Assembly: GCA_934193095.1 (NCBI GenBank)
Contig: CAKPUX010000012.1
Coordinates: forward strand, 1 to 42,098
Length of the DNA: 42,098 nucleotides
Direction of reading: 5' to 3'
Origin: an uncultured Dialister sp.
Lineage (GTDB): Bacteria > Bacillota > Negativicutes > Veillonellales > Dialisteraceae
Shown here: piece after piece, positions 39,319 through 42,098 of the stretch
How the letters are laid out: every line of letters starts with the position of its first letter
Numbering within the stretch: position 1 is the stretch's first letter
Translations under genes and position numbers: made by a program
Notes under the pieces: generated by a model
What the model was told of the DNA's origin: nothing
The model's input: the letters and a program-made list of their open reading frames with translations, nothing else
The model's database searches: none

Positions 39319-39617
39319 TGGGCGCGTTCCGCAATCGCTCTTCACCCGCCTCTCATTTTTTAATTAAATCACTCCTCATCGTTCTCATAATTCTCGCGAT
39401 TCGCTATGCATCATATGCATAGCATTTTTGTTTTTAGCCCATTTTAATTGCTAATTTCGCAATATAGATTGTTCGGTATAATACTTATTATCTGTCATAA
39501 TGCCCGATTGCATCGGAAAATCTCCATATCCTCGCCATCCCCATACCCCCCATGGGTATAAATAAATATTTCATTTAAGATTTTTTGGCATGTATAAATA
39601 TTTATCCTAATAATTTG
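39319..39617. other. AT-rich gene-free stretch between divergent transcripts
   Basis: No coding region. It contains the terminator-like hairpin at 39403-39435 and several TATAAT-like boxes, for example GGTATAATAC near 39476. Confidence 0.5.
39403..39435 (+). terminator. Orphan terminator-like hairpin
   Basis: Perfect arms GCTATGCAT/ATGCATAGC with a CAT loop, followed by ATTTTTGTTTTT. No plus-strand gene lies upstream of it. Confidence 0.6.
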
Positions 39618-39646
39618 TTTACCTGTTATAATCTATGTGATATAAT
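39618..39646 (+). promoter_or_regulatory. Promoter of a leader or ncRNA
   Basis: TTTACC (39618-39623), 17-bp spacer, TATAAT (39641-39646). Confidence 0.7.
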
Positions 39647-39651
39647 TGATG

Positions 39652-39796
39652 AGAAGTTTTAAGGAACTAATAACTAACAACAATACAACCTTATGTTCCG
39701 GTGCTTCTACCTTATTCTTTAAAGAGTAACCTGGGAAACCACTCTTCATCTGTTATCATTCAGCCAACAAGGTCCCATTCCCGACCTTGTTTTTTG
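39652..39796 (+). ncRNA. Candidate structured RNA or 5' leader of the ABC operon
   Basis: About 145 nt between the promoter at 39618-39646 and an intrinsic terminator (AACAAGGTC/GACCTTGTT, then TTTTTT, 39766-39796). Possible helices are GAAG...GGAAC with GTTCC...CTTC, and AAGAG...TGG-GAAA-CCA...CTCTT. No start codon with a ribosome site and useful frame is seen. It does not match a riboswitch class I know. It could be a small RNA or an attenuating leader for the permease genes 270 bp downstream. Confidence 0.5.
39766..39796 (+). terminator. Terminator of the candidate leader RNA
   Basis: AACAAGGTC/GACCTTGTT stem, 8-nt loop, TTTTTT. Confidence 0.88.
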
Positions 39797-39807
39797 ATGC
39801 CCTTTTT

Positions 39808-39970
39808 AAGGAAACGCTGATTCAATCGCAGAGTCCGATTTGGCATGTATTTTCATGCAACGCTTCGTCATAAGCCGCCTTAAATAGCTCGCTATTCGCG
39901 GCGGCTTATTCCTCGCCTTGCATGAAAATACAAGAGTCAAGTCGGACAACGATTGAATCAGTGTTTCCTT
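39808..39970. repeat. P163 palindrome, copy 4
   Basis: 163 bp. Arms TGTATTTTCATGCAA/TTGCATGAAAATACA and ATAAGCCGCC/GGCGGCTTAT are unlike other copies yet perfectly complementary; the ends and core TAGCTCGCTATTCGCG are conserved. Confidence 0.92.
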
Positions 39971-40069
39971 AGGAAATTGCGTCAGATCGGCTGTGGGGGA
40001 AAAGGCAGATGACCCTCCCAGTTATTTTATAAAATTCTATGTATTATCAAGAAATTGGAGATGATGAGT

Positions 40070-41014
40070 TTGTCAATGAAGCAGCTTGGGATGCGATTGG
40101 GCGAGATGGTTCTCGTCTTGATCGGCATCAGCTTCATTACCTTCTGTCTGATCATGCTCTCTCCGGGTGACCCCGTTAGGCAGATGATCGCCGGTAATGA
40201 AGATATTATTGTTAGTCAGGTAGAGATCGACGCACTCCGCCATGAACTGGGTCTGGATAAGCCGTTCCTTCTGCAGTACCTGGACTGGCTCGGCAGAGTC
40301 GTACAGGGTAATTTTGGTTTCTCCTTCATGATGAAGAAGCCGGTCATTGATGCAGTCATGGAAGCCCTCCCGGCATCCGTCATTCTGGCGCTGGCCTCCT
40401 CCCTCTTCATGCTTGTCTTCTCCATTCCGCTCGGCATTTATACCGCGGTCAAGCAGAATACCTGGTTTGACTACCTCGTCCGCGGCTGCACCTTTGCCGG
40501 TGTCTCCGTCCCGAACTTCTGGATGGGCCTCATGCTCCTTTGGGTCTTCGCACTGAAGCTCTCCCTCTTCCCGATCGTCGGCGGTTCGATTTCCCTCGAA
40601 AATCTGATCCTGCCGATGTGCACCCTGGGTATCGTCATGGCATCGAAATACACCCGTCAGGTACGTGCCACGGTGCTCGAAGAACTGCATCAGGACTACG
40701 TCATGGGCGCACGTGCCCGCGGCCTCTCGGAAAGCCACATCCTCTGGCGTGAAGTCCTGCCGAATGCCCTCCTCCCGCTGGTCACCCTCTTCGGTCTGGC
40801 CTTCGGCTCTCTTCTGGGCGGTGCCGCTGTCGTAGAAATCGTATTTTCCTGGCCGGGTCTGGGCTACATGGTCGTACAGGCCATCACCTACCGTGACTTC
40901 CAGACCGTACAGGCCATCGTTCTCTGGATCGCTTTCATGTACATGATGATCAACCTCATCGTCGACCTGTCCTACAACCGTCTCGATCCAAGACTCAGAA
41001 AGGGAGGTCACTGA
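40070..41014 (+). CDS. ABC transporter permease, DppB/NikB type
   Basis: First inner-membrane subunit of a dipeptide/nickel-class importer, about 314 residues. The start is uncertain: a TTG at 40070 has GGAG 9 bp upstream, while in-frame ATGs at 40061, 40064 and 40076 have poorer spacing. Six membrane spans. N-terminal MRLGEMVLVLIGISFITFCLIMLSPGDPV (split here as in the family), LGLDKPFLLQYLDWL and the EAA loop GARARGLSESHILWREVLPN contacting the ATPase. The next gene is the DppC-type partner. Peptide or nickel cannot be told apart from sequence alone. ATPases and receptor are not complete in this window. Confidence 0.9.
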   Translation: MSMKQLGMRLGEMVLVLIGISFITFCLIMLSPGDPVRQMIAGNEDIIVSQVEIDALRHELGLDKPFLLQYLDWLGRVVQGNFGFSFMMKKPVIDAVMEALPASVILALASSLFMLVFSIPLGIYTAVKQNTWFDYLVRGCTFAGVSVPNFWMGLMLLWVFALKLSLFPIVGGSISLENLILPMCTLGIVMASKYTRQVRATVLEELHQDYVMGARARGLSESHILWREVLPNALLPLVTLFGLAFGSLLGGAAVVEIVFSWPGLGYMVVQAITYRDFQTVQAIVLWIAFMYMMINLIVDLSYNRLDPRLRKGGH

Positions 41015-41015
41015 T

Positions 41016-41846
41016 ATGGAAAGCTTAGTCAAAGGCTTCAAAGAAAATAAAGCCTTCCGCTTCACCTCTCTTCTGGTCGTCCTTCTTCTGGCGATCACAT
41101 TCCTTGCTCCTGTCATCGCTCCTTATGACCCGCTCTCCGCTGTCATGAAGGATGCGAACCAGGCACCGTCTGCGGCGCATCTCTTCGGCACAGACAAGCT
41201 CGGACGTGACGTACTCTCCCGTATCCTCTACGGCGCGAGCTACTCCCTGACCTCCGTCATCGCCCTCGTAGCCTGCATCTTCGTCGTAGGCACCACGATG
41301 GGCATCATTTCCGGATACTTCGGCGGCATCGTCGATATCGTCATCATGCGTATCGCTGATATGATGATCTCCTTCCCGGGCGTCATCCTTGCGATCGCCA
41401 TCGCCGGTATCATGGGCGGCTCGCTCATCAATGCGATGATCGCACTGACTGCGGTCACATGGACCAAGTATGCCCGCCTCTCCCGTTCCATGGTCCTCAA
41501 GATCAAGCGCCGTGAATTCGTCGATGCGGCTGTCGTATCCGGCGGTTCCTCAGCGCATATCCTCTGGGTCCACATCCTTCCAAATATTCTCCCGCTCATG
41601 GTTATCACCGCGGCTGCTGATATCGGCGCCATGATGATGGAGCTTGCCGGCCTCTCCTTCCTCGGCTTCGGCAGCCAGCCGCCAGCTCCGGAATGGGGCC
41701 TCATGCTGAATGAAGGCCGTCAGCAGCTCCAGACCGCTCCATGGCTGATGTTCTTCCCAGGTCTCTCCATCTTCATCACTGTCGTCGTCTTCAACCTTTG
41801 GGGCGACTCCCTCCGAGATGTACTTGACCCGAGAAATGAAGGCTAA
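41016..41846 (+). CDS. ABC transporter permease, DppC/NikC type
   Basis: Second permease subunit, 276 residues, starting one base after the DppB-type stop codon with GGAGG upstream. An N-terminal span (TSLLVVLLLAITFLAPVIAPY) leads to the HLFGTDKLGRDVLSRILYGA signature (about 51-70) typical of DppC/OppC/NikC. The EAA loop is DAAVVSGGSSAHILWVHILPN. C-terminal FLGFGSQPPAPEWGLMLNEGR and NLWGDSLRDVLDPR complete the family pattern. Forms a heterodimer with the preceding subunit. The pair is followed by a secreted protein, plausibly the receptor. Confidence 0.92.
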   Translation: MESLVKGFKENKAFRFTSLLVVLLLAITFLAPVIAPYDPLSAVMKDANQAPSAAHLFGTDKLGRDVLSRILYGASYSLTSVIALVACIFVVGTTMGIISGYFGGIVDIVIMRIADMMISFPGVILAIAIAGIMGGSLINAMIALTAVTWTKYARLSRSMVLKIKRREFVDAAVVSGGSSAHILWVHILPNILPLMVITAAADIGAMMMELAGLSFLGFGSQPPAPEWGLMLNEGRQQLQTAPWLMFFPGLSIFITVVVFNLWGDSLRDVLDPRNEG

Positions 41847-41849
41847 GGC

Positions 41850-42000
41850 TAAGGTTCAGGGTTCAGGGTTCAGGGTTCAGGGTTCAAGGTGGCGGCTTCG
41901 CCGCGAATACATAATATGAGGCGATGCCCGAAAGTGGTATTTAAGTCACTAGTCACCAATCCCTAATCCCTAGCCACAAGACACTTGTCACTAAGCACTA
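41850..42000. repeat. Heptamers and GC hairpin between permease and next gene
   Basis: GGTTCAG heptamers (five units, about 41855-41890), GGCGGCTTCGCCGC hairpin, a GCGATGCCCGAAAG stretch shared with 22400, then AGTCACT/AATCCCT heptamers (about 41945-41995). Confidence 0.75.
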
Positions 42001-42057
42001 ACTCATGTTTATTCCCATTATTTTTTTATATCATTTACCCGAAAGGAAGCGTACACG

Positions 42058-42098
42058 ATGAAATCTATTTACAAAAAAGGTGCCCTCTTTGCAGCAGC
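42058..42098 (+). CDS. Start of a secreted protein, cut by the window edge
   Basis: Only the first 13 codons are present (MKSIYKKGALFAA), after GAAAGGAAG and an ATG at 42058. A basic start followed by a small hydrophobic stretch is a signal-peptide beginning. Its place after DppB/DppC-type permeases suggests the substrate-binding protein, but the visible sequence is too short to prove it. Confidence 0.6.
   Translation, partial: MKSIYKKGALFAA

Noticed and set aside
40073..41116. Open frame of 347 codons antisense to the DppB-type permease
   Set aside because: Hydrophilic Asp/Glu/His-rich mirror of a membrane protein, so a shadow.

Overview
The window looks like a chromosomal segment of a Negativicutes bacterium (Veillonellaceae type, possibly Dialister). 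The lineage is inferred, not proven. Firmicutes-style T-box leaders, a mltG-trmR-trhP locus and an ECF vitamin transporter occur beside diderm features such as a secreted TonB-C-domain protein. Most genes are GC-rich with strong AAGGAG ribosome sites. No rRNA, tRNA, CRISPR array, transposase or phage gene was seen.

Layout. (1) 480-4130: leucine branch (leuB, leuD, leuC, all minus strand) behind a Leu T-box. (2) 4266-4523: small TSCPD-domain protein. (3) About 4800-7832: AT-rich, probably foreign island yjiH-yjiG-iadA (isoaspartyl dipeptide use); its terminator abuts a 3'-truncated MocR/PdxR-type regulator. (4) 7831-11943: vitamin B6 locus: truncated regulator, ECF S component, pdxS, pdxT. (5) 12191-13686: two secreted unknowns. 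(6) 14031-15473: pncB (NAD salvage). (7) 15918-19526: tRNA wobble-uridine/cell-wall locus mltG-trmR-trhP-DUF4911, interrupted by a four-helix-bundle (S23/IVP) gene inside an inverted repeat. (8) 19710-22048: FlK-like thioesterase, GNAT acetyltransferase, PflX-like radical SAM protein. (9) 22662-26266: purine permease, D,D-carboxypeptidase, secreted double TonB-C protein. (10) 26360-28065: branched-chain amino-acid binding lipoprotein behind a T-box with three successive terminator/antiterminator modules. (11) 28544-31183: PadR-HAAS pair and three small charged secreted proteins. (12) 31302-33981: GGDEF-REC-HD-GYP protein plus an Hpt protein. (13) 34586-37213: GT2 glycosyltransferase and a RuBisCO-like protein. 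(14) 37860-39318: OFA-family MFS transporter behind a probable ZTP riboswitch. (15) 39618-42098: orphan leader/ncRNA, dipeptide/nickel-type ABC permeases and the start of a further secreted protein.

The most unusual content lies between genes. Nearly every long gap carries a composite repeat: G-rich tandem heptamers of changing sequence but constant 7-bp period, a GCGGCGC/GCGCCGC hairpin, then C-rich tandem heptamers or 9-mers. Many G-rich arrays begin at the stop codon of the preceding gene. One composite has the same arms and two hairpins but encloses the four-helix-bundle gene, and another has two hairpins with nothing between. This suggests the solitary repeats may be deletion derivatives of a larger element. 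A second family is a 163-bp nested palindrome (four full copies, two short ones) whose arms differ between copies yet stay self-complementary. A third is a block of about 297 bp carrying a bidirectional terminator at the 3' ends of three minus-strand genes.
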